From Seminavis robusta (lineage: Eukaryota > Bacillariophyta > Bacillariophyceae > Naviculales > Naviculaceae), in assembly GCA_903772945.1 (NCBI GenBank), contig CAICTM010000700.1, positions 1 through 52,128 of the forward strand: 52,128 nucleotides of DNA. Reading direction: 5' to 3'. The notes below the pieces were generated by a model, which did not search any database, was not told the origin of the DNA, and worked only from the letters and a program-made list of their open reading frames with translations. Positions 39,307-50,480 of the stretch are shown here, in pieces (the stretch's first letter is position 1; every line of letters begins with the position of its first letter). Both the position numbers and the translations under genes were made by a program.

Positions 39307-40794
39307 ATGCTGTCAACTCATCAAACTAGTAGTAGCCTCGGCAGTCTGGATGTTACAACAACCAGCGATAATGATCAAAATGGCAACACTGCAAGACGCA
39401 ACAACATGAAACTGTCGTATCCGAACTGGGAACAAGACAAGGCGATTGCGGAGCAGTATTTTGCCCAAAATGGCGCATCCAACGGCGCTCCACGACCGGG
39501 AAGCTCCTTTTACAAAAAGATTCAAGCCATGGTCAACAAACAGGCACTGCACGAAGGCGACCGATCTCATCCCGATATGGTTGCCTTGGAAAATGAAGTG
39601 TTTTCCTACGACGGTTGGGAACAGGACAAGCAAGACGCCATCAAGATCCATTCGGGTGAATGCAGTGTCTTGTATTTGGGATCCTTTGCGGAAAAACTGG
39701 AATTGATGAGACGCAAAGAACGGATCCACCACAATCGACACAGTTTTGATGCCTTGCGGGAACTGGACGAACTACACTGTACGTATGATGGCGCACAAGC
39801 CGACTTGGCCATTGCCGAACGGTTGTTCATGGATCATCCCGAGTCGGCGTTATTCCACAAAAAGGTCACCGCCATGGCAATCAAGCAAAAAGTATTGGTG
39901 GAAGGCGACAAATCTCATCCAGATTTAGTAGCATTGGAAAGTCAAGTTTTTTCCTATGATGGCTGGCAAGCTGACAAGGAAGAAGCCATGCAGCGAATAT
40001 TGGGTGATTGTTGCTTGCTGTTTTTGGGAGAATTTGCAATCAAATTTGACGAAATGAAGCGAAAAGAGCAAGCTTTTCGAGACCGAACTTTAGTGGAGGA
40101 GCTGCAGTACTTGGAGAGACTTCCCTTGGACTACCCAGGGTGGGAATACGACAAGGCTTCGGCGGAACGACTCTATCTAGAATACTTTTGCTCGTCATCG
40201 GCATCCGACGCAACAACTTCGCTCTTTCACAGAAAGGTACAATGCATGCAAACCAAACAGCGCCTCCATGATGGCGATCGCTCCGACCCAAATATCCGCG
40301 CTTTGGATGCCACCCAATTCTCCTATGAAGGATGGCAAGATGACAAGCAAGAGGCAGAGCAACGACTGACGGGAGACTGCATCTTGTTGCACATGGGCAG
40401 TTCTGGTTTTCAGGACGTTTTTGCCAAGATGAAAAACAAGGAACTGATGCATACCAATCGACGCAATCTACGAGGACTACAAAACCTAGATTCGTTGCTA
40501 CTCCACAATCGCAATCAACAGGAAAACAACAAGGCATCCGACACGGACGAAACCGCATCCATATCGTCCTGCTCTACGGCTGCTGGAGAGGAGGAAGTGG
40601 ACGAACAGAAAAACAACACGTGTGTCGTGTGTTTCGAGGCGGAACCGTCTCATGCGTACATTCCTTGTGGGCATCGGTGCATTTGTTCCGATTGCGCCGA
40701 ACTGCAGTATGCATCTTCTTGTGACAGTGGCACGGAAATGAAGTGCCCCATTTGTCGAGAGCCAACAGTCTGTGTCACTCGAATATTCTTGTAA
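39307..40794 (+). CDS. RING-finger protein with three internal repeats (probable E3 ubiquitin ligase)
   Basis: A 495-aa single-exon protein. The last 60 residues form a C3HC4 RING (CVVCFEAEPSHAYIPCGHRC, then CSDC, then MKCPICREPT) of the type seen in MGRN1/IAP-like E3 ligases. Before it are three repeats of about 110-120 residues. Each opens with Y..WE.DKA.AE (YPNWEQDKAIAEQYF, YDGAQADLAIAERLF, YPGWEYDKASAERLY), then has SxFHKKVxAMxxKQ and EGDxSHPD, then FSYDGWQxDKxEAxQR and LYLGSFAxKxxxMKRKE. I know no named domain for this repeat. It may be the substrate-binding part. A Ser/acidic linker joins repeats and RING. Confidence 0.83.
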   Translation: MLSTHQTSSSLGSLDVTTTSDNDQNGNTARRNNMKLSYPNWEQDKAIAEQYFAQNGASNGAPRPGSSFYKKIQAMVNKQALHEGDRSHPDMVALENEVFSYDGWEQDKQDAIKIHSGECSVLYLGSFAEKLELMRRKERIHHNRHSFDALRELDELHCTYDGAQADLAIAERLFMDHPESALFHKKVTAMAIKQKVLVEGDKSHPDLVALESQVFSYDGWQADKEEAMQRILGDCCLLFLGEFAIKFDEMKRKEQAFRDRTLVEELQYLERLPLDYPGWEYDKASAERLYLEYFCSSSASDATTSLFHRKVQCMQTKQRLHDGDRSDPNIRALDATQFSYEGWQDDKQEAEQRLTGDCILLHMGSSGFQDVFAKMKNKELMHTNRRNLRGLQNLDSLLLHNRNQQENNKASDTDETASISSCSTAAGEEEVDEQKNNTCVVCFEAEPSHAYIPCGHRCICSDCAELQYASSCDSGTEMKCPICREPTVCVTRIFL

Positions 40795-41541
40795 TAGTGG
40801 TAGTGGCTGTGAAAGGAGACAAACGATCGAGGAACTGTGGTTGTTGTTTTGATTGTGCGGTTGTTTTGTGCACTTGTCAGGACTCGAATAGCAAACTACA
40901 AAGTCGACAAGTTGGCACACAAGCATACAGTATATTACAGTGACTTATAAGAATAAGAGATTTCGGAAGTTGAGCCTTACTCAGAATTCTCTTTCTGCCG
41001 GCACCTACAAACAAGTGGGTATTTCGTTTCAAGGGGACCTCTAGAGACAAAGCCAGTTGGGTTGTTGGGTTCAACTCCACCACCACGTTGGCGTGGAGAT
41101 TCACCGTCGGGAGTAGTCATCATCCAAATCTCAACGATGCTGCGTTCTCCGTACCCTACGTTAGCTAATGTCCAATGCCGGTACGCTGAGAGTGGAACCG
41201 TTGTTTCGGCGCAGGAAAGGCCTTGCACGGTGGCTCATACGTTGTTTGTTGAACGACGACTCTTCGCTCGAGTCTTCTCCGGAATGGTGGAAGCTCTTCG
41301 TTGGACGTCCTCTATCGTGCCCGTACGGCAATGCGAGGAATGTCCCTCAGACTGCTTCCACGGTGGTCTATTCGCTGCAACGGCTCCTCGCTCAACTCGT
41401 TTTTGGTCTCCACGCACGGCTCTTGCTTCTCCATACCGCGACGCCCAAGTGCACGACCTTTGACGTTTGCTTCACAATTCTTCCTCGCTTGCTGCATGCA
41501 CCCTGCGGTACCGTATCCTAGCAGAAGAGATCATCGTCGCA
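40795..41541. other. Intergenic, 747 bp, with an unsupported 117-aa frame
   Basis: A frame from ATG 41168 to 41521 (117 aa, WLIRCLLNDDSSLESS) overlaps other open frames and ends just before the BTB start. It has no recognised feature. The stretch otherwise should hold the BTB promoter. Confidence 0.4.
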
Positions 41542-42843
41542 ATGGAAAAGTCTACCGGCAGCACCATCAGCAAAGCCCCTTTTGAAGAAGCCCTCAGGAA
41601 CATCTGGCGGGATGACAAGCTCCAAGACATCACTTTGAAGGGAAACGATGGTGTTTTAGTCCCAGCCAACCGTGCAGTCCTTGCGGTCAGAAGCAAAGTG
41701 TTTCATCGCCTGTTCTTTGGTGAATTCCGAGAGGCATCCCTTGATTGTGTTGAGGTTGCGTTTCCTGGAGATGTGGTTAAGACTGTGGTTGAATATGTCC
41801 ACACAAACTCTGCAGAGATTCTTCGAAAGTGGAAATTTTTCAGCTTTGAAGACGATGCCCCCTACAATTCCCTTGAAATCAGAGTGCTGGTTTCACTGGC
41901 AGATGCTGCTGCATATTACGATCTACCAGGCCTTGCTGAGGCTGTCCTTGATGCAATGACCTTCATTTCAAAACTATGGCCATGTCTTTCATTGCTTGCT
42001 CTAGAAGCCTGTGTGAAGACAGGTCCTTCAGTTCCCGAGCTGACAGACAAGGTTCTCACTGGTGTGCGATCCTACTCCAATGGTGATCTTGAAGCAAAGC
42101 ATCTTGCCAGTCTCAGTTCTGATGTGATGGTTCTACTACTCAAGGACACAGAGATGCAAGTGACTGAATACCAACTGTTTCAGCTGCTGAGTCTGTGGAC
42201 AGAGGCAGGATACCTTTCTGTTGATGAGAAAGCTTCGCGTTGTCAGGAAGCTTCACACCTTTCCAAGCATATTGACCTTGGTAAAATTGCATTTCAGCAC
42301 CTGTCAACAACAGTCACAGATTCTGGTCTGGTAACAAAAGATCAACTTTTTGAAGCCTACAAGACCCAAGCCCAAGCAGCACAAGATGGCTCAGGTTTGC
42401 CAGACTTTGAAGACCCACGTTTTCAGCAATGGGCCAGCTCATTGCCTGCCAATGAAGAACTTCCACGTGAAATTAAAGTGGAAGGGGCTCAATCAGGAGA
42501 AATCAACGGTGTCTATGGGCGTTCAGGACGAATGAATGGTGCTCCCTCTTTCACATTGAACAGCAAACACAATGGGAAGGACTGCACAATCACAATGTTC
42601 AGGCAACATTATTTAGATGGTGATTTTTGCTGGTTTCTTTCTATCCTACAGCCAGGAAGCAGCAATGACGTTCGACACTACAGGTCTTCGTATCAAAAGA
42701 TTGGCACTGACATTCCGCCGGCCGACACATGGATTTGTTGCTCCAAAACTGTTGGAACAGACCCACCCAAGGTTCTCTACAAGAAGCGTTGCCCACGAAA
42801 TCAATTTCTCTCTTTCACTTCTTTTGAGCAGGCTGCTAGCTAA
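41542..42843 (+). CDS. BTB-BACK domain protein
   Basis: A 433-aa single-exon protein; the ATG at 41542 is the first in frame. The BTB/POZ domain is at about 10-115 (DDKLQDITLKGNDG, VPANRAVLAVRSKVFHRLFFGEF, VVEYVHTNSAEIL), followed by a BACK-like helical region (LVSLADAAAYYDLPGLAEAV, EYQLFQLLSLWTEA, HIDLGKIAFQHLSTTV). The C-terminal 100 residues form a beta-rich domain (INGVYGRSGRMNGAPSFTL, CWFLSILQPG, IGTDIPPADTWICC) found with many protist BTB and LRR proteins but without a name I can give. BTB-BACK proteins usually link substrates to Cullin-3 ubiquitin ligases. A tandem paralog follows. Confidence 0.85.
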   Translation: MEKSTGSTISKAPFEEALRNIWRDDKLQDITLKGNDGVLVPANRAVLAVRSKVFHRLFFGEFREASLDCVEVAFPGDVVKTVVEYVHTNSAEILRKWKFFSFEDDAPYNSLEIRVLVSLADAAAYYDLPGLAEAVLDAMTFISKLWPCLSLLALEACVKTGPSVPELTDKVLTGVRSYSNGDLEAKHLASLSSDVMVLLLKDTEMQVTEYQLFQLLSLWTEAGYLSVDEKASRCQEASHLSKHIDLGKIAFQHLSTTVTDSGLVTKDQLFEAYKTQAQAAQDGSGLPDFEDPRFQQWASSLPANEELPREIKVEGAQSGEINGVYGRSGRMNGAPSFTLNSKHNGKDCTITMFRQHYLDGDFCWFLSILQPGSSNDVRHYRSSYQKIGTDIPPADTWICCSKTVGTDPPKVLYKKRCPRNQFLSFTSFEQAAS

Positions 42844-43285
42844 CAAAAGGCAAGCTGAGAATCGCATTCCTCTGCAAATTTGGTTTCACTTCTCTCAAAC
42901 ACTGCTCCCGAACACTTCTCCTGAACACTTCTCCTGAACACTTCCCCCGAACACTTTTAGTGTTGTATTAGTATTACATCAGTTGACAGTCTTTTAGTAT
43001 TTTGCAGAGAATTTTCGTTGATGATTTTTGTACCTGCGCACCGCACCGTATCGCACCGTACGAATTAAAAGCTTCAGAGATCCAGCATTCAAGGAATGCG
43101 ATATTAACTATTTACATGTACTGTTACGGAATTCCTTGAGGGGGGCGCTTGGGGGGCGCGCTCCCCCCCTTCAATGAGTCACAAAATCAATATACTTATT
43201 TTGCCATTTTGTTTTTGTTGGCAGGACCACAGTGTACACGTACGGGTGCTTGTTGGCTACTCAATACGATACCATACTGCAAACA
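42844..43285. other. Intergenic between BTB paralogs
   Basis: A unit close to CTCCTGAACACTT is repeated four times at about 42903-42957. A G-run/C-run hairpin (GGGGGG...CCCCCC) lies at about 43151-43169. A good splice acceptor (TTGGCAG, near 43223) precedes the second BTB gene, so a leader exon is possible. Confidence 0.5.
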
Positions 43286-44591
43286 ATGGTCAACATGGAG
43301 AATGGAAACACCGCAGAAGTCACTCTAGAAGGCGCGCTTGCAAAAATCTTGGCAGATGATCAGTTTCATGATGTCACGTTGAAGGGAAATGACAGCATAA
43401 AAGTGGCAGCCAACCGTGTGGTTCTGGCTGCCAGAAGCACAGTATTTCATGGCCTGCTCTTTGGTGAATTCCAAGAGGCTTCACTTGACTCTGTAAACAT
43501 TGGATTTTCAGGGGATGTGGTCAAGGCATTGGTTGAATATGTTCACACCAATTCTGCCGAGATTCTGCAAAAATGGAAAACAAGTTGCAATAAAGAAAAG
43601 GCTCCACCCTACTATTCTATGGAAATAAAAGTGCTTGTTTCATTGACAGAAGCTGCTTTCTACTATGACCTGCCCGGGCTTGCGAAGGCTGTTCTTGAAG
43701 TCGCTGGCGGCATCTTGAAGCAATGGCCCTGCCTTTCCTTTGAAACTTTAGAGGCCTGTGTGAAAAGAGGTCCCTGTGTTTCTGAGGTGACGGACAAGGC
43801 TCTTTCGTTTGTACGATCATTCCCCTTCTCAAATGGAGATCTTGCTGCAAAGCATCTTTCCTGTCTCAGTTCTTATGTGTTGGATATTCTCCTCAAGGAT
43901 CCAGGTATGCAAATGAATGAATACCAATTATTCCAGTTGCTTTGTCTGTGGGTGGAGGGAGCATGCTCTTCGCCAGAAGAGCAAACTTCCCGTCGCCTTG
44001 CAGCGTTGAGTCTTTCCAGGCATATTGACCTCGGGAAAATTCCGTTTCATCATCTAGAAACTTCAATTGCTAAGTCTGGGCTGGTAACACATGATCAGCT
44101 TGTTGAAGCATACAAGAGCCAAGCCAGGGCAGCACAAGATGGTACAGGCTTACCAGACTTTCAAAAGCCGCGTTTACAACCATCGTGGGCTAGATCATGG
44201 CTTCCCAATGGAGAGTCACCAGAAGAAATCAAGGTGGAAGGGGCTGGGTCCTAATGGTGTGTACCGGCGATCTGGTTTCTTTGGAAGCACACCTTATTAT
44301 ACATTGAACAGTACCCGCGATGGGGCTGAGTGCATGCTGAGAATCATTAAGTGTCAACTGGGAAGAGCTAAAGCTTTCTGGTTTCTCTCTATTATTGATG
44401 AGACACAACCGGGAACCAACAAGGATGTGGACTACTATTTTGCCAAGCTGGAAGAAACTTGCACTGAGATTCCGCCAGCCACCACATGGATTACTTCAAG
44501 AAAGACTGTTGGAAGAGACCCTCCGCCCAACCTTCTCTACAAGAGTCCAGACCCACCAAATCCATTTCTCTCCTCCACTTCTTTGGAGTAA
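43286..44591 (+). pseudogene. Tandem BTB-BACK paralog with frameshift
   Basis: Homologous over its length to the gene at 41542 (DDQFHDVTLKGNDSIKVAANR, HTNSAEILQKWK, HIDLGKIPFHHLETSI). The frame from ATG 43286 stops at 44252-44254, just after IKVEGAGS, where the first copy reads KVEGAQSGEINGVYG. Compared with that copy about 8 bases are missing here. The C-terminal domain continues in another frame to 44591 (NGVYRRSGFFGSTPYYTL, AFWFLSIIDETQPG, PPATTWITSRKTVG). So the frameshift truncates the protein to 322 aa, leaving BTB and BACK but losing the beta-rich end. It may still give a BTB-only product. A sequencing error is less likely because the gap is not a single base. Confidence 0.75.
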
Positions 44592-44674
44592 TTCACTTCA
44601 CACTCACCAGGGCACAGAATACTGGCTGCGATCGTGAGGATACCAGTAGCAACAGTACATTTGGGTAAAGAAAA

Positions 44675-45991
44675 TTACTCCTTCTTGTTCTTATTGCTGT
44701 CTGTGTTGGTCCCGGTAGAATTCTTTTTGTACAGAGCATGCCCTCCAAAGTCAAAGTCCCAAATGTATGCCAAGAAAAAGGACACTGCCAGGGTATAGAG
44801 GTAGGATAGATTGGGATTGGGGTTCAGTCCAACCGATATGCGGTGCAGTTGTCTTTGATACCACAAACTATTCAATGCCGCATCCAGGATTTCCCCAAAG
44901 ATTGGGGCCTGCAATGTGGAACAAGTGGATTGAACGTCATCATTGCTGCTAGCCAAGAGTTTGGTGGAAAATTGGGGATATGTAATAACCGGCCTTCCCA
45001 ATCCAATCATGTCGCACAGGTGCTGCTTCAGGGCTTGTTGCATGCCAGCCTTGGTTCGAAATCCACCAGTGAGTACGATTTTGGGAGATTTTTCTGTGAA
45101 TTGTAGTTGGCTCTTCAAGCGTTCGGCAAAGGATCCAAATGTGCCAGTAGCCGCCGAGTCTGTCGTGGTGACGAACATTGCATCTTCGAAACCACCACCT
45201 GACAGCTCAATGAAATCCAACTGCTCCATGCCACAAAGCTCTTGAATGAGATGCAAGCATTCTGTTTCGCGTTCTGCTCCTTCTGTAGCGCGATCTTTGG
45301 TATTGACCTTGATACCCACTACAAACGATGGTGAGGTGACCTTCCGTATAGCAGCAATGACTTCCAGCAGCAACTTTTTGCGTCCCTCTGCGCTTCCTCC
45401 ATACTTGTCGGTCCGCTGATTGGCAGATGGCGACAGAAATTGTGCAATCAAATACCCATGTGCTGCATGGATTTGAACACCATCCCAGCCAGCCTCTTCG
45501 GCCAATTTGGCTGTTGTGGCATACTTCTGGACAATCGATGGCAGTTCATTGGTTTCCAGGGCTCTGGCGGGACGAATCAGCAAATACCCACAAATGGTTC
45601 CCAGAAAACCTGGCAGACTGAGACGAAAGGGCCCGAAATCAGGATTTTAAGAATCCAATTAAATTGATCAATTCCAATCCAAAATATAAAACCGAAACCT
45701 AAATATAAAACCGAAACCGAAATATAAAACCGAAACCAAATTACTATGGTGAATAACTAGTAAAATCAAACCGAAACCTAAATATCAAACCGAAACCTAA
45801 ATATAAAATCGAAACCAAAATATAAAATCGAAACCCAAATATAAAACAGAATTACATGTAAATCGTGATTTCGGGCCCTTTCGACGAGCCTGCTGTGCAC
45901 TGGAGGCAGATACAGGAGTGATTTCCAGTCGGGTACTAGCCAGAGGACATTGTCGTCCTGGATGGCTAATTTGCATGCGACGGGATACAGC
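44675..45991 (-). pseudogene. Old Yellow Enzyme family gene split by a MITE
   Basis: An NADH:flavin oxidoreductase (TIM-barrel, FMN) gene read on the minus strand. The upstream part (about 45991-45886) gives MQISHPGRQCPLAST and TPVSASSAQQAR. The element at 45625-45882 then interrupts it. The downstream part resumes LSLPGFLGTICGYLLIRPAR and continues with the family signature AGWDGVQIHAAHGYLIAQFL, SANQRTDKYGGS, FVVGIKVN and LTGGFRTKAGM, ending at 44675. Taking out the element plus one 3-bp target copy restores the frame (QQAR/LSLP), as expected from related fungal proteins. About the first 70-80 residues are missing: an in-frame stop lies at 45992, and no earlier exon was recognised. A hydrophobic C-terminal tail (YLYTLAVSFFLAYIW) is unusual for the family and may anchor it to a membrane. 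Confidence 0.8.
45625..45882. mobile_element. 258-bp MITE with 17-bp perfect terminal inverted repeats
   Basis: Left end GAAAGGGCCCGAAATCA (45625-45641), right end TGATTTCGGGCCCTTTC (45866-45882), perfect inverted copies. GAC flanks it on both sides (45622-45624 and 45883-45885), a 3-bp target duplication. The inside (45682-45855) is eight AT-rich units of about 19 bp with core AAATATAAAACCGAAACC. There is no coding capacity, so it must depend on another element. A 3-bp duplication is typical of PIF/Harbinger and some CACTA relatives; the family is not assigned. Confidence 0.88.
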
Positions 45992-46325
45992 TTACAATTC
46001 AGCTTTACAGCTTTACAATTAGCAGGCTTATTCTAGAAAATAATCAATAACTGCTCACTTATTTAGAAATACAAACTTTACATCTCTTAGATCCCTAGAC
46101 TAGTCAATGCACAATGGTATTGTCGCATGGTAGCATGCGAGGTTATGAGATGTTACTCATTCTTGTTCTTATATGTCTATCCTTTATGGTTGTCAATGGA
46201 ATGAGCTATCCCTTGATGCAGAGTCCTGAGTTTCCTCTCATTATCTTCATCGGTAGTCCTTCCCTTATTGCAACTTAATTCCCTTGGATTCGCTCGAAGC
46301 AACCCTTGTCAACCGCTAAGGTCTC
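45992..46325. other. Spacer between the OYE relic and the LTR element
   Basis: CAGCTTTACAATT-type short repeats at about 45989-46024. No gene seen; the missing OYE N-terminus was not recognised here. Confidence 0.5.
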
Positions 46326-46612
46326 CCGCGGAGACTATAAAGTGTGATAGAGTTAGTTTGTAGTAAATTCCTACGTCTCTCCACGATCCTAAACGGAACG
46401 CGTGAGTGTTTGTCTAGCCTGATCTAGTAGCGTTGGAAGTACTCCACGCTGGCTAAATATCTAGAGCGATGTTTCATCATCAACCTATTATGACTAGCGC
46501 GGTCATGAGAACCCTGTCTCAAGTGACTATTCACGAGAGACTCAGTCATGAGTCGAACTCAAACCCTTATCTAGGATCGAGTCGCGAATAAGGCTTAAGA
46601 GCCGTGTATTGC
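46326..46612 (-). repeat. LTR, copy at the 3' end of the element
   Basis: On the plus strand it runs from CCGCGGAGACTATAAA to GAGCCGTGTATTGCATT, with shared blocks CGTGATGTTTCATCATCA-like and ATGAGTCGAACTCAA. Exact ends are uncertain by a few bases. Confidence 0.78.
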
Positions 46613-47271
46613 ATTCGCCCCCTGACAAGGGTCACAGAAGGCGCGACAGCAGTCGGACAAGGAGAACATATGATTTAAAGTGCGGGGCACTCTCATTAGA
46701 TTTGGATGTAGACATGTGCGTCGCACGATGGCAATCCTACAAGGGGATCAGGCTTGGTATGGGTGTATATACCTTATGTTCCAAGTCTGGTAGACTGTGC
46801 CGCCGTTGGCGGTAGCATGTTGGAGCCGTACAGTGCCATTTGTCATTGACTCGTCTATAGAGTGTAAGGCCTTTGTACTTTGGCTGACCTACTTGCGGTG
46901 CTGATACTGTTCAAATCATCACAGTATCGTTGACATTGATTGATGAGGGACACGCGTTGCGTTTTCCCTATCGTTGTTTTGTTGGATTAGTCGTTGGCGC
47001 GTTCCTTATGTACTTCCAGTTGCTTCGAACGGACGTTGTGAATCGCGTCACGATTGAACACGAGCTGTGCGGGCGTTGCACGCAAGGTGGTATGAATCGT
47101 CATTCATTGCAAAAGCGAACCGCCGTAGGATCCATCCCAGGATCCATTCCGAGTCGTCTTGGCACTTGATTGTTTGAACAGCGATCAAGTTACTATGGTT
47201 TGATGAGCACGCTCGACCTAGAGTTGGCTTGAGGGTTACGCGTGGTGATGAACTTGCGACGAAGTCCATAT

Positions 47272-47454
47272 TCATCCCGGAGTGTCTTTTCGACCTCTGC
47301 GCGGAACCACGTCCTCTATCCATGATACCTCAGCAGGCCATGGATACCGAGTAAGCCACGTTTGTTCTAGGACGATGGCTACTTCGTCTGCTGCCTTGGA
47401 GCAGATTTCTGCAATCTCGAACCATCCGGTTACGGAATCAATCATTTCAAGCAA
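47272..47454 (-). pseudogene. Integrase fragment of the retrotransposon
   Basis: Reads MIDSVTGWFEIAEICSKAAD and LEQTWLTRYPWPAEV, the integrase-core region typical of diatom gypsy elements, with the first catalytic Asp near ID..TGW. Frame is lost downstream. Confidence 0.75.
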
Positions 47455-48693
47455 TGAAGTGTGCAGGAATTCTTTTTCTTGGATCCCCGACGTTGTAAGG
47501 GCTATCAGGTCAATACATAGTCTTTCCCAAGGGATCTCCTCGCAAGTCTTTGGAGATCAATCCAGCTTACGCGTCTTGGGTTTGTTCATCTGGCAGCTTT
47601 GCAACGCTGACATACGGCCTGCACAGTCCTGCGCAGCCCTTTCCAGGTGTAGTGTTGGCTGATGGTTAGTTCCGTGCGAGTCTCGCCAGGATGTCATCAG
47701 CACACCATGGTACCATTCAACTAGCTTCTTCTGCATAGTTTTAGGTACGACGATTTTTTCTCGTCTTGACTACTAATCGTAGGACTTATCCCCTCTGGGG
47801 AAAGATTGCTTCTTGTAGTCGTTTGGCTTGTCCCTGAGGAGCTTCTTGATATAGTTGTCGTCTTCTGACGATGTTCGACTCGGGGAACGAGAGAGGGAAC
47901 TCACTAGGGAAGTCCTCTTCGTTGCAGCCATGAGTCAGCGGATCTCGCTGGCGTCCATCTGTTCTGAAGAACCCGTCGTTGTTGAGATGTTAAGTCTCGA
48001 CAACGCATCGGCGACGATGTTCTGTTCGCCCTTGATGTACCGTAGTTCAGGGCCGTATTCTTCCAGAATAAGGCGCCATCGCATTACGCATCGGTATTGA
48101 AGTTCTTACATGTAAGATTCTTTGTGTCCGTATGTACAACGATCTTCTGTCCTAGAAGAATAGTTACGGAATTCTTTAGATTTCCTACGATACTTGGAAG
48201 TCCTTCTCGGTAACTGTGTAGCGTCTTGAGCAGGGTTGAGCTTCCTGCTGTAGAACGCGATAGTTTTCCCTTCTGGGAAATTACTTCACCTAGTTAGGTA
48301 TCACTCGCATCCGTGTGGAAAACGAATGTATCGTTGAAGTCAGGGTTAGGCAGCAAGGTTTCTTTGCTGATGTCTTCTTCATCTGGCTATAGGCTTGTCG
48401 TGTTCGGTTTCCCTTTCCACTTCGTTGTTTTGAAGTCAACGAAGAAGCGAGTGGGGCCAGTACATGTGATCGTTCTATCACATGTCTCATAGTAGTTCAC
48501 TAGTCCAATGAATCTACGGAGTTCCTTCCTGTTGGTAGGAGGAGCGATAGTCTTGATCGCATCTACTTTCTTGGTTATAGGATGTGATTCCTTCTCGAGT
48601 AATCCAGTAACCTAGATATTCAATTTCTCTCTTGCGAAGAAGGACTTGGTAGCATTGATTCTGAGTCCGGCTTCTCGAACCCTTCGGAGAACT

Positions 48694-49158
48694 TCATCCC
48701 AACTTTTCAACGTGATCTGCTAGATCGCCGTCAGTTAGGATGAGTAGATCATCAATGTATGCACGGACGTATTCTAGGTCGTGCATTAGTGTTCCCATCT
48801 TCTCTTGAGAAGATGTCGGGATATTACATAGGGCCCATTGGCAACTCTGTACTCGTACTTTCCCACGGGAGTACGATGGTACAGAGTGCTTCGAGTGAGG
48901 TGACAGCTCGATGTGATAGTATCCCATGTTCAGGTCTTAGACTAGTAGCGTACTTTGAATCCGTCTAGATTCAAGAGCATGTCCTGTTATTTTGGGATAG
49001 GATAAGGCTTCCGCTTTAATCCTTTTGTTCAGTTCCCGGAAATCAGAGATGAATCGTACAGATCCGCCTTTCTTGGAATGATGAAAGGTTGGTGCCTCCC
49101 ACTCGGAACGGTTTACCTTCTTGAGTACTCCTGCCTCGCAGAGACGTTCAACCTCCAT
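48694..49158 (-). pseudogene. Reverse transcriptase fragment with YIDD
   Basis: Two frames, 49158-48937 (WEAPTFHHSKKGGSVRFISD, FRELNKR) and 48927-48694 (GYYHIELSPHSKHSV, then VRAYIDDLLI). The catalytic YIDD is coded at 48748-48759. A break lies near 48930. Confidence 0.82.
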
Positions 49159-49744
49159 CTAAGAGTGTGGTATGGACACGTGGAATAGGGTAAGCCCTTG
49201 CATGATAGGGTTTAGCATCAGGGAGAAGTTCTACTTCGTAGGTGTCCATCTGCCACTTTCCCAAAATACCATCGAATAGGTCGGAGTAATCTTCATAAGG
49301 ATGATTTCCTTCTCTTCCTTTGTTTAACTGATCTTGACTATGGCAAAACCTGCCTTAAGTCAGCTTGTTCGTATTTCGCCATCAATGAATCTTCTTGAGA
49401 CGATCTGCACTGTCATCTACAGCGGTAGGATCAGGAAGAAAAAGTTTTCTTCTTCATTGGTGTCGCTATCTTTCATAGGAATAGATGCCCGTCCCATTCC
49501 ACTCATGGTAGTGAATTCGAACTTGAAACCTAAGTCAGAGAGAATATCTCGACCTATGTCATGTCATACGCCCCCCAAGCTCTTGGTGACGTGTAATCCC
49601 ACTCGATAAATCTATCTTCGTGGAATTCAGGAATCATAATTGCACCTTTGCACTTCGTGCTGGTGTTTAAATCTCCTGCAGGTGTAGTCCAATGTTTGGA
49701 CGCCCCCAAGATCCTTCATGCGTAATTTCTTAAGCATGAGTTTG

Positions 49745-49795
49745 AGCATTCAAGGTTCCGATGCTCCTGTATCCAGCAAGCAACGGAGTGTAACG
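49745..49795 (-). pseudogene. Aspartic protease active-site remnant
   Basis: The minus strand reads RCLLDTGASEP (DTGA coded at 49762-49773), the retroviral-type protease motif in the right place before the reverse transcriptase. The rest of the domain is degraded. Confidence 0.65.
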
Positions 49796-50480
49796 GTTTT
49801 GGTTTCCCTTTTTCTCGCTGTTTAATCTAACCATAAACATGGGTTTGAGTCTCTTGTCTTGCGACGTTTACGATGGTGGTTTGCCACGGACGGTGTTAAC
49901 GATGCTAAATATTCATCAGAGTCTAGTTGAGCATCTTCTAGCAATCATCTAATTTGCCGTAGAGTATCAGTTGCAAACATTCTTGTTTACTAGTTAGTGA
50001 GATATCTTCATCACTTGGTATGAGAAATCGGAACAGGTGTTCCGTTGAGTCATCATCCTGGCCTAATCCTCAGATAGAGATTTCTCCATCAAGTGATTGA
50101 AATTGATAAAGGAGTTGTCCTCATTGTAAGAATCTTCTGATTTGCGATTGGCAACATGGTTGCGAATTTGAAGTGGTGGCACGGTTCGTCAATCTCGTGT
50201 TCTTCGTCATTGTCGACGAGAGGAAGAATGGTTTTGTCACGCAACTGTTTCTCAGAGTTGCGGAACGATGCTTTCCTTGAGCCATCTTCATGGTGAGAAT
50301 AGGTTGAGGGTAGCTGAAAGCTATTGTGTTTGTTAACAAAATTGCACTACGCTAAAAGCTAGTGTAAAAGATCTTTGAGTGTTTTGAGTTTGAGAGATGA
50401 AAGTTATGAGAGAGAATAGAAAGCTTATGAAACTAATCAACGAGAGAGATCATCATCAAAGGATCGTAGATCTGGACTTC

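Noticed and set aside
41062..41521. 133-aa and 117-aa overlapping frames before the BTB gene
   Set aside because: Two frames over the same DNA, no recognised motif, and no evidence favouring either.
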